A DNA stretch of 64,000 bases from Pseudoscleropodium purum (Eukaryota > Streptophyta > Bryopsida > Hypnales > Brachytheciaceae): contig OZ017802.1 in the NCBI GenBank assembly GCA_963969395.1, positions 22,041,410 through 22,105,409 of the forward strand, given 5' to 3'. Every line of letters begins with the position of its first letter. Position 1 is the stretch's first letter. Shown in pieces: positions 36,401 through 52,006 of the stretch. The position numbers were made by a program, and so were the translations under genes. The notes under the pieces are model-generated. The model ran no database searches, was not told the origin of the DNA, and saw only the letters and a list, made by a program, of their open reading frames with translations.

Positions 36401-37136
36401 GTCACTTGGAAGTACCAGTTGCATGCCTTCGTCTTCCACAGGGATGCAGAGGCATTCATCATAAAATGGTACCACCAGCACTTGCACTGATCGATATAGT
36501 GTTACTGGACATAATGCAAGTTCCAACTCTTAGAAAGTTGATTGAACGTCAATTACTTTAAATTGGCGGTCTTCCACTACTTTGGCGCTTTCAGGACTCT
36601 CAGCCTGAAACTTAAATCCATAAATCTACACCGGTCCTAGAGTTTAGAGCATTGTGTAGGTGTAATTTTTGGAGGCAGAATCGCGTCACCTCAAAGAATT
36701 TTACGATATTGGCTGACTGTGCATATGCTAGAAAAGTAGGAGGCATGAGGGGCCAGGGCTTCTAAGTGGACAGACCTCAATATCATTAAGGCAGGTGGAG
36801 CACAAGCCTCGGTTGTCAAAAGCAGCCACACTGCTGGAAGCCTCAGTTGTAGCTTGGCTTTGTTGAAGTTGGGTTAGGCTCTCGGAGTCTTCTTCTGCAA
36901 ATTTAATCTTGGAGAGTTAGATCAGCAATGAATGGACTCCAGCTCTGCTGAACTCATACACATCACTGTAGCTCAACACGAAATGATTTGAGATGAAAGT
37001 GCGTTAAGCACGTTAATTTGTCACCGTGAGCAGTAGTCCCGTACCAGATTCTGACCCCTCCAGAAATCCGTTCTTGATCATGCTCCACCTCTGCCCCATT
37101 CCCCTCCTTCACTATTTGAACAAGCACACTGCTTCT
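33445..37136 (-). CDS. Unidentified nuclear-type protein with C-terminal Tudor-like domain (5-prime end unresolved)
   Basis: Six minus-strand exons join in phase: 37136-37025, 36894-36776, 36486-36109, 35875-35367, 34747-34600 and 33606-33445 (TGA), 475 codons so far. Acceptors are good (AATTTGCAG, GCATTGCAG, ATGTTGCAG) and all donors are GT. Exon 2 reads EEDSESLTQLQQSQATTEAS and a CSTC pair. Exon 4 carries basic stretches (GRKRKLL, AKRKRS) suggesting nuclear location. Exons 5 and 6 join into GRSMKKVIKGQREFRKGYVS, YNATQRLYQ and IKYDDGKEEELEWLDLEPHL, the pattern of a Tudor/Agenet-like barrel (GxVxSYxxxxxxYxVxYDDGxxEEL), which in other proteins binds methylated histone tails or related ligands. 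The third exon is the least certain: a second frame is also open there. At least one more exon must lie upstream, at 37,140-37,800. Gene identity is unknown. Confidence 0.6.
33663..33895. repeat. 129-bp tandem duplication inside the last intron of the Tudor-like gene
   Basis: CAAAATTGTTGCTTATG at 33673 and CAAAATTGTTTCTTATG at 33802 start two copies about 86 percent alike. Each ends in GTAGTATCATACACATGCCAAT. The pair lies in the 993-nt last intron (34599-33607). Confidence 0.75.
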
Positions 37137-37793
37137 CTTGAATGGAAGAAGAGCTCAATTGCCTTATGCTTCAGATGGTACTGGATGAAAATATTCTCTG
37201 CAGTTTATGTCGACAGGCAGTTGAACTTGCGCATGGTGTATCTCAATCTCGTCAAGCGTCTTTCTCCACCTTCGGTTCCCTGAATGCAGGCTCCACCATG
37301 AAATCAATATAACACCTATGAACTTCTTGATTCCTTGCCATCTCTGGTAAAGAAAAATGATGTCATTGTTGTGTTGAATATCAATGTTAACCTCCTGATT
37401 TTCATGCTTGGAGTAGCGTGTACCTCAATTTCACAAGTAGTCTCTGAACTGCTGTTCAGGTTTCTGTAACTGCTACAACCCATAATGATTTTCATGCAAC
37501 ACCCAAGCTTGGGTAGTGAAAATTGGGTACGAAAATCCAAGCTTGGATTAGCTTCGGTATTGAAAATTGAATCAGTTGACAATAATATGTCGACGAACTG
37601 GCTGAAATTTTGACACGAAGCTATCCTGTGAATGTTTCAAGAAAAGACGCTGCACGTCACTGCACTCACCACATTGAGCTTTGAAGAGGACTGGTGTGAA
37701 GGAGTCCAGTTCCTTGGTCTTCGGTTTTCCTTGCACAATTAAAGTCAGTCTGTGTAACACTAAGTTATTACAACAGCTACGACTCACAAGCAC
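37137..37793 (-). other. Likely upstream exons of the Tudor-like gene
   Basis: Protein-like stretches bounded by splice-like signals occur on the minus strand. One at about 37738-37670 reads KPKTKELDSFTPVLFKAQC and ends at G|GTGAGT. One at 37279-37182 reads NRRWRKTLDEIEIHHAQVQL and ends at CCA|GTACC. They could not all be phased together, and joining the second to the exon at 37136 would need an intron of only 45 nt. The start codon was not found. Confidence 0.35.
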
Positions 37794-38184
37794 CTAATAA
37801 ATTAGGTTTAGCTGACCAAAGCAATAACCCACACGCCAAGGAACAGCGAGCAAGCAAACAATCAAACTGGGTGAGACAGAGTCGGAGATCCAGTAGGGTT
37901 TTGTGGTTGCTGGTTCTGAACTGAACCTCATTCCACGTTGGCAATTGACCTAGGTGGCACGTGGATGCAGAGAGGTCACATAATTGAAACGTTCCCACCT
38001 AGGGTCGCGTTCTCAAATCAAGTTCCCAAAGTTCTTCAGCTCCCCACGTTCCCTATGCAGGCAACCTCAGTGCACCACGTTTCCTGCTGCACATTCACCC
38101 AGCACCGGCAGCTCGAGACGTCCTGAGGATCGATTGCATATCGCAATTTCACTTTTTTTAGGTTTTCTATTGAGATCTGGCTAG
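37794..38184. promoter_or_regulatory. Shared divergent promoter and MDAR leader
   Basis: This segment separates the minus-strand Tudor-like gene from the plus-strand reductase. It has a G-box CACGTG at 37958-37963 inside GTGGCACGTGG. It also has an inverted pair, CCTAGGTGG (37949-37957) and CCACCTAGG (37995-38003), spaced 37 bp. GC is raised to 38,120. The plus-strand leader exon probably ends at 38184 (GGCTAG|GTAAGT). No TATA box could be assigned with confidence. Confidence 0.5.
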
Positions 38185-39151
38185 GTAAGTACCAAATCGT
38201 ACAGATTTTCTCTTCAATCGGAAATTTTCGGTATTCATTTTGGTGCGTTTTTGAAGCCTCCGTGTGGAAATCATGGTTGGTTCGCTGGTTGTGTTGAATT
38301 TCCCGAATGCCACTTTGTTCGGTAGATCTCGAGCGGATTTTGCTTCTTTTGTTTATGAAGTCGTGGATTTTCTTAGCTCTTTGAAGAATTTTGTGAGATC
38401 CTGTCCAGGTTATGGCAGCCATAGCCATTTTGATTTGACTTCAAAAATTGACCGGAGGTTTTGGTTTGACTCCGTAGAGGCTTTGTGTAATCTCAATTTT
38501 ATCAATCTGTCTGTTCGTCATTGAAATTCAGTCTCAACGTCATTTTCTTTTTTCCTTTTGGGATTCATTGACCATTTTGGCATATGCAACATTCTACTGT
38601 TCTTTGCCCTCAAGCTATAAACTCGAGGTTTTTAGGGTTCGTGGAGCTCCGTGTTCATTTTCTGTTTTGAGCAATTGCTGTTCGAGGATCATTAAGCTTT
38701 TGGTCATCCATGTTTCATGTGTAGGGTGATTTTGCGTGACACAATATAAGTGTCATTTTCAGAACTTCACACATTGTATTGTTTTCATTTTTCGGAGATT
38801 TTGCTCCTTCGATTTCTCGATCTTCATGTGAAGAGCTTTGAATGTTTGAATTTGTACTGGATTATATGCTGCATCTAGAATTATTGTCCCCATTGCCCAT
38901 CGAAATTTGGTCTGTGATGGTTGCTGAAAAATATTCATTCTCTGTAAGCTCTTTTTCCTGAGCTAAGTTCTAGCGTGTGAAGTATGATTGATTTAGCATT
39001 TCTGTTTTTATTTCCTAGACACTGAAGGATTAGGACTAGACTAGAATCGTTCTATGCACTATATGATAATATTGCTTTGATACATAACTTTGGTTCTCTA
39101 TTTGCCGTTTTTATGAGCTGACCATCTTTCTTTGAGTGGGTTATTGCGCAG
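38185..39151 (+). other. Leader intron of the MDAR gene (predicted)
   Basis: GTAAGT follows GGCTAG at 38185, and TTATTGCGCAG ends at 39151, 19 nt before the start codon. The 967-nt interior is T-rich, without a conserved frame. Long 5-prime UTR introns are common in plant housekeeping genes and often raise expression. Prediction is from splice signals only. Confidence 0.6.
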
Positions 39152-39170
39152 AGCTCTGAAAAGTGCCATC

Positions 39171-42874
<3,704 letters not shown>

Positions 42875-45800
42875 ATAGTTGTACCTCCTTTGTAAGTCCA
42901 CAGTCAGGAAGTGCTGTGAAGAATGCAGTATGCGATGGCCTCACCACTTTTGTATACCGATACTTGTGTTTTGAATTCCTGAGGTAACCATGCTGAAGTT
43001 TTTATTCATACACATTCTCATCGGAATCACGACTGCATGCTTCTGGGAATGTTCTCTTGCTGTGAATGGATTGGTAATAAGAGAAGTTATGCGGATGTTT
43101 GTACTATTAAATGCACATGGTCATATTTTCATCCAGAAAATCTCAACAGCAGTAGCCATGCACAGAGCTCTGACAGAGGTGAACCAGAACTTGTGGAGAG
43201 GAAATTGAGTTGTGTTTTTCATAGAAATGAGGTTTGTTTTCCTGAAATGCTCATCTTGACATCTTGGACTCAGCCTGGGACTTTTGAGCCTTGGATCGTG
43301 CTTGGTTTAACCCCTAAAATTCCTTGCAACCATATTGTGATTTTTGAGGTTTTGGTAAGCTGCTCTGGTTTGACTTTTGACTTGTTTGTGTATATTCTTG
43401 GATGAACCTTTTCTTTTATGAATTTAAAAAAATATGATTTGCATCCACATTCAAGTTTGGATGCATTTTCTATGCATTTTTGAGTGATCCAGTCTCAAAA
43501 TTTTAATTTCTACTATTAATAAAGAACTTGTGAGGAATTGCCACTTGGTGGGGGGTTTGACAGGGGTTTTGACACTTGACAACATTCTTCCTTCAGGGCA
43601 ATGACATGAAAAATCATCTTTTAGATCATTAAAATTGAGCCTTAATATTTTATTTTAATTCCTTTTTTTCCTCACTTTTTTGTTGTTACAAAGCATCATG
43701 TCATTGTTTGGATTGTAGAAAATGGCATTTTTGAATTTTTTGATGTTTTATTCTTTCCATAACTAAGTAACACAGTAATACAAGGTTGATAAGGTTTTCA
43801 CAAAGTAAATTTAAGTTCTAATATTTGGTATGCTAGTTTAAAACCTTAGTATTTATACCATACTAAATGATTCAAACTCCAACAGCAATAATGTCTAATT
43901 CTCATTGAACTTTGAAGTTAGAGATATCCCCGTAAGCACAATAATTTTAAAAATACCAACTTTCTACTTTGAGGTTGTTGTTCCCTCAAATGGTATGGAA
44001 TTTGAGTTTGAAGCTTTTTGTATGTGTTGTATATGAAGTTGAGATTAGGATCTTACAGTTAAAATTGTCATAGTTTGAAAAAGAATTCATTGAAAAATCT
44101 TGACACAGAAAGTGACCATTTTCTGCATTTTTTTAGCCCCAAAATGCCAAAGAAATTTTTAAGTATTAAAATATGAAGAGGTACATATGGGGCAAATCTT
44201 TTGCATTAAATGATCAAAATCCTCACTGTCTCTTTGGTATATTGTGCACAATAAGTTTGGTACATTACGACATAACTTATTGTGATACTTTTCATTGGAT
44301 TGATCAGGTTTCAGCCAAGGATTTCCAGGAGGTGCAGTGCTACATGTCATCTGTGGAATGGTAGTTAAGGATGTGATTATTAAAAATAATCCGCCAGTTA
44401 TGATAGTACTAGTACATACTGACGGTTAACCCTGTAACGTCACTACGGACATTTAAGGGAGCTGACCCATTTCCGACCAAGGATCCATTCCTGTCATATA
44501 GACTACATTCTTTTCAATCAGCAGGAGAAAGCAAGAGATTAATTATGGCACAATTTCTAATGCAGCCGTGGTGCATTACAATTGGCTGCAGTCTTGGTTG
44601 ATTTTGCAACCAACCTCTGGTTGGAGATAGGAAGATCTATATGACAAGAATAGGTCGAATAGAATCTTCAACTAAAAAATTTTTAGTAATTAAATTTTGA
44701 GAAATAAAATTGTGAAAAAACACGGAATCCTTCTAAACTCTATTTCTATACATGAGAAAATTTATCCATTCAAGAAAATAGTGCTTTAGATATGCAAAAT
44801 TGCTTAAGTAGTCAAAAATAGGTCAGCCCCGTTAGTTACCCCCTAAAGCACAGAATATGTTTTATTTAGAACATAGCATTTTAGGGCAACTCACTATGAA
44901 TGGAATTTTTATATAGTAGATGAGAGAGAATCCATCTATTGAAGATAGAAGTGCAAATGTTCATACTTAAAATTTTTTGTGAAAAGTGAAGGTCTTGCAC
45001 AATGTCATTTGACTTTTATCCCTTAACTTCCTAAGCAACCATATATAATTGCTCCAAAATTTCAGATCATTGTGTAGGTAGGCAAATTCCCTTTATTGTT
45101 CTAATTTTCTTTTATAAACATTATTGAAACTTAATAATTATAACTTTTTATTTTTCACTACAAAAAGTAACTATTTGATTTTTGAGAGGTCCCCAAAGTC
45201 ATATATATAACATTAGTGCAAAAGTAGGGAAAGTATAAAGTGTTTTTATGATTTTTACCATTAAAAATTTAAACATGTAAGTGTTGATTTGGAGTTATTT
45301 GCAATTTTTACTTATAAAAAAAAAAACATTTCAACAATTGCAAGGTGGATTGTGTAATGAGTTTGATAGCTCTTCATTTGAACTTAAGTTTCTTGGATGT
45401 GCATTTTAGTGTACTAACACAATTTTTGGTTGTCCATGTCCCCTTTAATCCCCCAAAAATTTATATGCCAATTTCTCAAACATTGTAGAAAGGGGCATTA
45501 TACTAAAAATAGTATATGTATATTTTTCTTATTATAATCCTATAACTCCTAATTGATTTTACACTCAAAACTACAATGCATACTAATAAGCAAGCTCTCC
45601 TTAAATATCTATTGATTTAATTAAATTTTGAAAAAAAGTCAGAATTTTCTTCATTAGGGATAACTATAAGCTCTTCTTTTTATAGGAAAAACACCTTTAG
45701 AAAGGCTTGGGCACTTAAGGGTCTATGAATGTTCTTGGATTTTTTTAAGCAAATGATTTACATAGAACCCCAAAAGGATGATTTTCACAATGACTAGTTT

Positions 45801-46780
45801 GGCGTTTTAGAATTATTTGACTATGTCTACATGACACTTGAGGTCATGTTTTGAACCTATGAGTGACCATGCCATGTGACTATCCCCTCAAAAACTAAAT
45901 TATGCCCTTGATTGTCATTAACATACATAATATCTATGTAAATGGCATTTTTAATTTTAAAGATCAATTTTAATTTTTTGGGAATTGATTTTAGGTATTT
46001 CAACACATATATGTAATTGTACAATCTACAAAATCATCTTGTATTTGTCCTATTGTCAAATTGTCAATCATTGATTCTATGTATGCTATAGGATCATAAA
46101 AATCGAATTTTCTAAGTTTCAGAATTCATCACTACTCATCAACTTCGAAGATAAGTTTGAATTTATACTTCAAAAGTAATTAGTTGTATATCTGCAAAAG
46201 TAGACTCTTTAGTAGGATGAAAGTGTATTATAAAAGAGTTAGCAAAAAAAAAAAAATTTAAAATTTAAAAAAAATTTAATTTAATTTTAAAAATTTTAAA
46301 TAAATAAATAAATAAATAATATATATATATAAGTCTAATCTTCTTTTCTAATTCAATAATTGAGATTATAGTACACAAGCTTCAAAGCTTGACATTGGCA
46401 TTTGTGTTTCCACTGGTATCTCCTTTTGAAGGTAGACTCTTTGATATGAGATACGTGAATATGTATTTAGAATATTCAACAAAGACTCTATAAAGTTGGA
46501 TAGTCGATTCATAAACTATTCCTACGTGATTAACCATGGTATATTTAGGCATTTATAGAGTCATAAGATTAGTGGAAACGTAGTGGAGAGGGTGGTGAAA
46601 CAATCAATTAGCTAGAAAAAATTGATAAACATGTATGAACAAAAATATATCTTTATGAGAAAGAAATTCCTGTAAAGGATAATATATAAGCCATTCAAAA
46701 TGTTGGTTACATTTGAGGCCAAATAGACTATGAATTTTCTTAAATTTTAGTTATACAAATTTATGGACTCAAAGATCTTA
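42875..46780. other. MDAR 3-prime flank, then AT-rich gene-free DNA
   Basis: The first few hundred bases after the stop codon are probably 3-prime UTR. The overlapping frames at 44159-44364 on both strands match nothing I know. A low-complexity A/T tract at 46240-46330 includes (TAAA)n and (TA)n. No other gene was recognised. Confidence 0.5.
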
Positions 46781-47068
46781 CATTAGAAGATTTTTTCACC
46801 CCTAGGAGGGTTGTGGGTTCCCACATTGTGGAAACATCTCCACAGGGGGCTACGGTAGTTCGCTAACGTGGCAATGCAAATGCCACATCCAAAAAAAGAA
46901 TTTTTATTCTATTTTTTTTTTTGCATTTCTAGAGTAAACTTTTTATTTTTCATTTTTTAAAATATTTTTTTTTTGTCAAAAATAGTTGTTCTCCGAAACT
47001 GTAGAGGAGGGCAGTTCTTGACGCATTTGCTTGAAGTGGCCCTCCCTAAGCCCAAAAATCCTCTAATG
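46781..47068 (+). mobile_element. Family B miniature element, full copy
   Basis: The left end is CATTAGAAGATTTTTTCACC, and the complement of the right end is CATTAGAGGATTTTTGGGCT, giving terminal inverted repeats of about 29 bp; inside them lie TAGGAGGGTTGTGGGTTCCC and TTAGGGAGGGCC. The right part (GAGGAGGGCAGTTC to GAAGTGGCCCTCCCTAAGCC) matches 61128-61193 closely. The middle holds CAATGCAAATGCCACAT and T-rich filler. No coding sequence and no clean target duplication were found. Confidence 0.65.
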
Positions 47069-47871
47069 TCTCAAAATACCAACCTCTTTATAGAAATTTA
47101 AAATCGAGTTTTCTAAATTACCTCCATTTTTTTAACACAAATCTTTAATTAGTCAACAATTATATAGAAATAATTATTTTTGGTCAACAATATGTCGTAA
47201 TGGAAATTTCTTGAAATATAATTTGAAATTTTTATAGAAAGATTTTTGCAATAAATGTTCACTATTTTGAATATTTTGAATTTCTAAAAATCATTGAATA
47301 ATACTTCAAAGTAGAATTATATGCTATTGCCATTTGGTACAAATATATTTTTGCAATTGATGAATAATTGGTATTTAATCTATACGCTTCTTTAGAAAAT
47401 GGTAACAAACAAACTTGACTTTGAAGCATCTTCTAAAAGAGGGATCTACTTGTGGCAATGTGTTGCAAAGTGTCAATTTGGGAATCTTCTAAAATATTTT
47501 CTCACTTTTGAATGAATAAAATCAACAAAATTCATCCTATACTCTTTCAAAGCGCAATGATATCATCACAAATTCAATGCAAATGCAATTACAACATTGG
47601 TATCATAGAAGGATGTTTATTCTATATTCTATGTATTTATGAATGTAAATAGTTTCATTCATATTATATATGTTGAATGATGATTTTAGGGATGCAAAGA
47701 GCTATTTGCTCAAGTTTAGAGTGCACATAACATCATTTATTAGTAGAAGTAGGAAGTATTGGGCTTCATGCAAATAAAAAAAATAATAGAAATTCATTTT
47801 GCTTACAAATATAGAAGCAATCAAGGTATTAAAGAAATCACTATCCTTGCACTAGTGTTAATATCTCTTTA
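47069..47871. other. AT-rich gene-free DNA
   Basis: No gene or repeat was recognised. The left edge of the mitochondrial insertion lies somewhere near 47,870. Confidence 0.45.
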
Positions 47872-48161
47872 TTGTAGAATTTAGAAGAGTTTGTGAAGTG
47901 AAAAAGGTAAGAATTTCTAGTACCACTCAATTAGTACCATCTATTATAGCAGCAAATCATCAAGAAACCTTAGCCATTCGTTGGATGCTTGAAGCAGCAA
48001 CCAAACGACGTATTAACAAAAAAAAGCATGAGCTTAAATCAATGTTTACCTAATGAGATATTGGATGCTTCCCGAAAGATGGGGATTGCACATAAAAAAG
48101 GGATGATCTTCATAAACTGGCTCAAGCCAATCATAGTTTTTCGCATTATAAATGGTGGTAA
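47872..48161 (+). pseudogene. rps7: Nuclear copy of mitochondrial rps7 (C-terminal part)
   Basis: The frame EVKKVRISSTTQLVPSII leads into NHQETLAIRWMLEAATKRR, SMSLNQCLPNEILDASRK and DDLHKLAQANHSFSHYKWW, then TAA at 48159-48161. This is the C-terminal part of mitochondrial ribosomal protein S7, whose HxRWW/HYKWW ending is diagnostic. One base is gained in an A run near 48022 and one lost in the A/G run near 48100, so the copy cannot be translated. The N-terminal part is missing. Base changes and frameshifts show it decays as nuclear mitochondrial DNA. Confidence 0.85.
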
Positions 48162-49811
<1,650 letters not shown>

Positions 49812-49930
49812 GTGCGATGTGCTAATTGGAATGGATGACGTTTACTTCACCATAACCCCAGAAATGGCAACAGACAAACGTATTCTCTCTCCAATTGACA
49901 TGTAGGGGAGACCCCAAAAGCAAAGATGAA
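49812..49930 (+). other. Start of a second cox1 group II intron
   Basis: Similarity to COX1 stops after FLFIVG. The next bases, GTGCGATGTG at 49812, match the GUGYG start of group II introns. The following sequence (ACCCCAGAAATGGCAACAGAC) does not continue COX1. The mitochondrial segment seems to end near 49,930. Confidence 0.6.
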
Positions 49931-51130
49931 GAGTTTAATGCAATCTTTGTTTCCAATTTCCACTTCACCTAAAGTTGAAAATTCCAATAAAAGTTTGAAT
50001 GTGTTGTTTCTTCACTAATACAAATTCAACATGGATTTAAATGGTTTTGTGCTAAATTTGTGATATTATAAAATTGAGTTGAAACTAACACAAAATTAAC
50101 ACATAACCATTTAAACCTATAGAAGATTTGTACTAATACCTCATTATTTTAGGGGAGCTTTTGCCTTGGTTATGTATGTTAATAGTATATTAATTGATGC
50201 TATTATTGAGGTCACAAAATTAGCACTACTTGTAGAAGTTGAGTCACTACAAAAAACAAATTTGCAATAATTATTGCAATACAATAATATTTCAACCTCT
50301 TCCAAAATAAAAGTAGTGTAGTTTTGATATATTAGTAGCACATGCACTAATAAAATATATCAATTTATTATAAAAAGTTGAAAATAGATTCCTAGATTGT
50401 TGTAAAGTACAATAAAATAATTTGGTGGTGTCAATCAATAAGTACGAACATAAATTATTGAATTTTTATGTATCACTCATATAACAATGAACTACAAGAT
50501 GAAGAACCCTATTAATACTATCTTTAATTATATAAGTCTATTTAGGTCCCATAGTATATTATGTTAGGAAAGATTCGGTTTGGCCATGAAGCTCAAACAA
50601 CACCCTTGTCAAACAACATTCCTCTCAAATGTTATAGGTTTTCAATCCATACGGTGGAATTTTGAAAAAATTTGATCACCGGATTCCTTATAAAGTGGCC
50701 ATCATGTTTCAATGGTGCATCAAAACAAAACTTTGTAGATCGCCAACTACACTCTCAACATTGAACATGGGTCTAAAAAATAGCTTGACAGAGAAAAAAA
50801 GTAGGGGCATTGAGGGGTTAATGGCCCTCTCAGAGTTCAAATTTTTCCTAATGTAATATGGAAGTCAAGCCAAATATTGTATTGGGAGGTTTGTGTTGGC
50901 ATTCCTTGCCAAATAATTAATTATAATTGCCACATATCATTTGAGAGATGCTTGAAAACAGAAAGATTCCTTTTTCCCATGAATTAAAAAAAATTTCCCC
51001 AAAATTATGACACCTAGATAATTAGAAATATTTCTCTCTGAACCTGTATATCGCCCAAAAACTTTCTCCTGGTAAGATCGCATCCTGATTTGAAGCTCTG
51101 CGTGCAGCGCCAGGACCAAGGACGCGCATG
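49931..51130. other. AT-rich intergenic DNA
   Basis: No gene was recognised. CACTACAAAAAAC at 50244 resembles CACTA-type ends, but no convincing partner was found. Confidence 0.5.
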
Positions 51131-52006
51131 ACGCGTGACGACGCCTGCAACTGCGGTTTGCTCGAAACGGCCGCCACCCCCAAAAATTCTCGGTGCACAC
51201 CCCTGGCCTGGCTTGGGTTGTACTTTCCTTCTTGCAATGAATATATGCTGTTCATTCGCACCCAGAAAGAAAAAAAAATCTCGACTCGCAAAGTCAATCG
51301 TGGTGTTCAGATCTACAGTAACCGTAACCGCAGCTGATGGTTGGAAGCCCTGGCATGGAATGTGGAAACTTAATTACTACTACCACGCAACTCCCGACGA
51401 TGATCTTCCCAAGTTCTCACTGACTGACGACGGAAGCACGATCCTATTAAAATATTTTCAATTCTTTGACCCGTGCCAACTCCGATTCTCCTTTGCACTT
51501 CAGTCGATCAATCTCTCAACGGCGCAGACATTGGAGACGATTGCAGCTTCGAACGAACGGGTGAAGTTAATCCACTGGACGCCCCTCCAAGTTTACAATT
51601 TTTCATCAGTTTCCAATCTGGTGAGTGGAAGCCCCGATGGACTCGCCGCAGATAGCGGATCCTGGGGCTTGTCTGGATTCGCACGTCCATGAAGTCCTCG
51701 CAATGCCGTATTACTAGTGATGTAGTCCTCTGCTTTGGGGCTCCAGCTAGCGATCAAGTCAGTCGCCGTGAAACTGGTGTGTAACTATCTTCAGGAACGT
51801 AATTTTGTAGCACAGGGGTTGCATGCCGTGGAGGTGGACGAAAGGGTGAAAGCTATTAGCAAGCTGTGCTTGAACGTTCCTCCTCCAACTCCCACGATTG
51901 AGCTCAGTTCTCTGTTCTTTTGCAGAGCCAGGGATCCTCCCGTGCGGTGACCATTGTGCGAAGGCGCCAGCGACTCTAAATCAGCGGCGACGCGAAGGTC
52001 CTAACT
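51131..52006 (+). promoter_or_regulatory. CNGC promoter and spliced leader
   Basis: GC rises sharply from 51,060. A leader intron is predicted at 51621-51925: AATCTG|GTGAGTGG, then CTGTTCTTTTGCAG|AGCCAGG. An open frame of 185 codons (51135-51692) has no recognisable domain. If spliced it would stop at 51977-51979, just upstream of the channel start, so it would act as an upstream ORF if it lies in the mRNA. The transcription start could not be placed. Confidence 0.45.

Noticed and set aside
37026..37283. Plus-strand 85-codon frame opposite the Tudor-like gene
   Set aside because: The minus strand here gives phased exons with splice signals; the plus frame is their shadow.
50244..50318. CACTACAAAAAAC ... 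GTAGTG as a tiny CACTA element
   Set aside because: Only six terminal bases match and no duplication flanks it.
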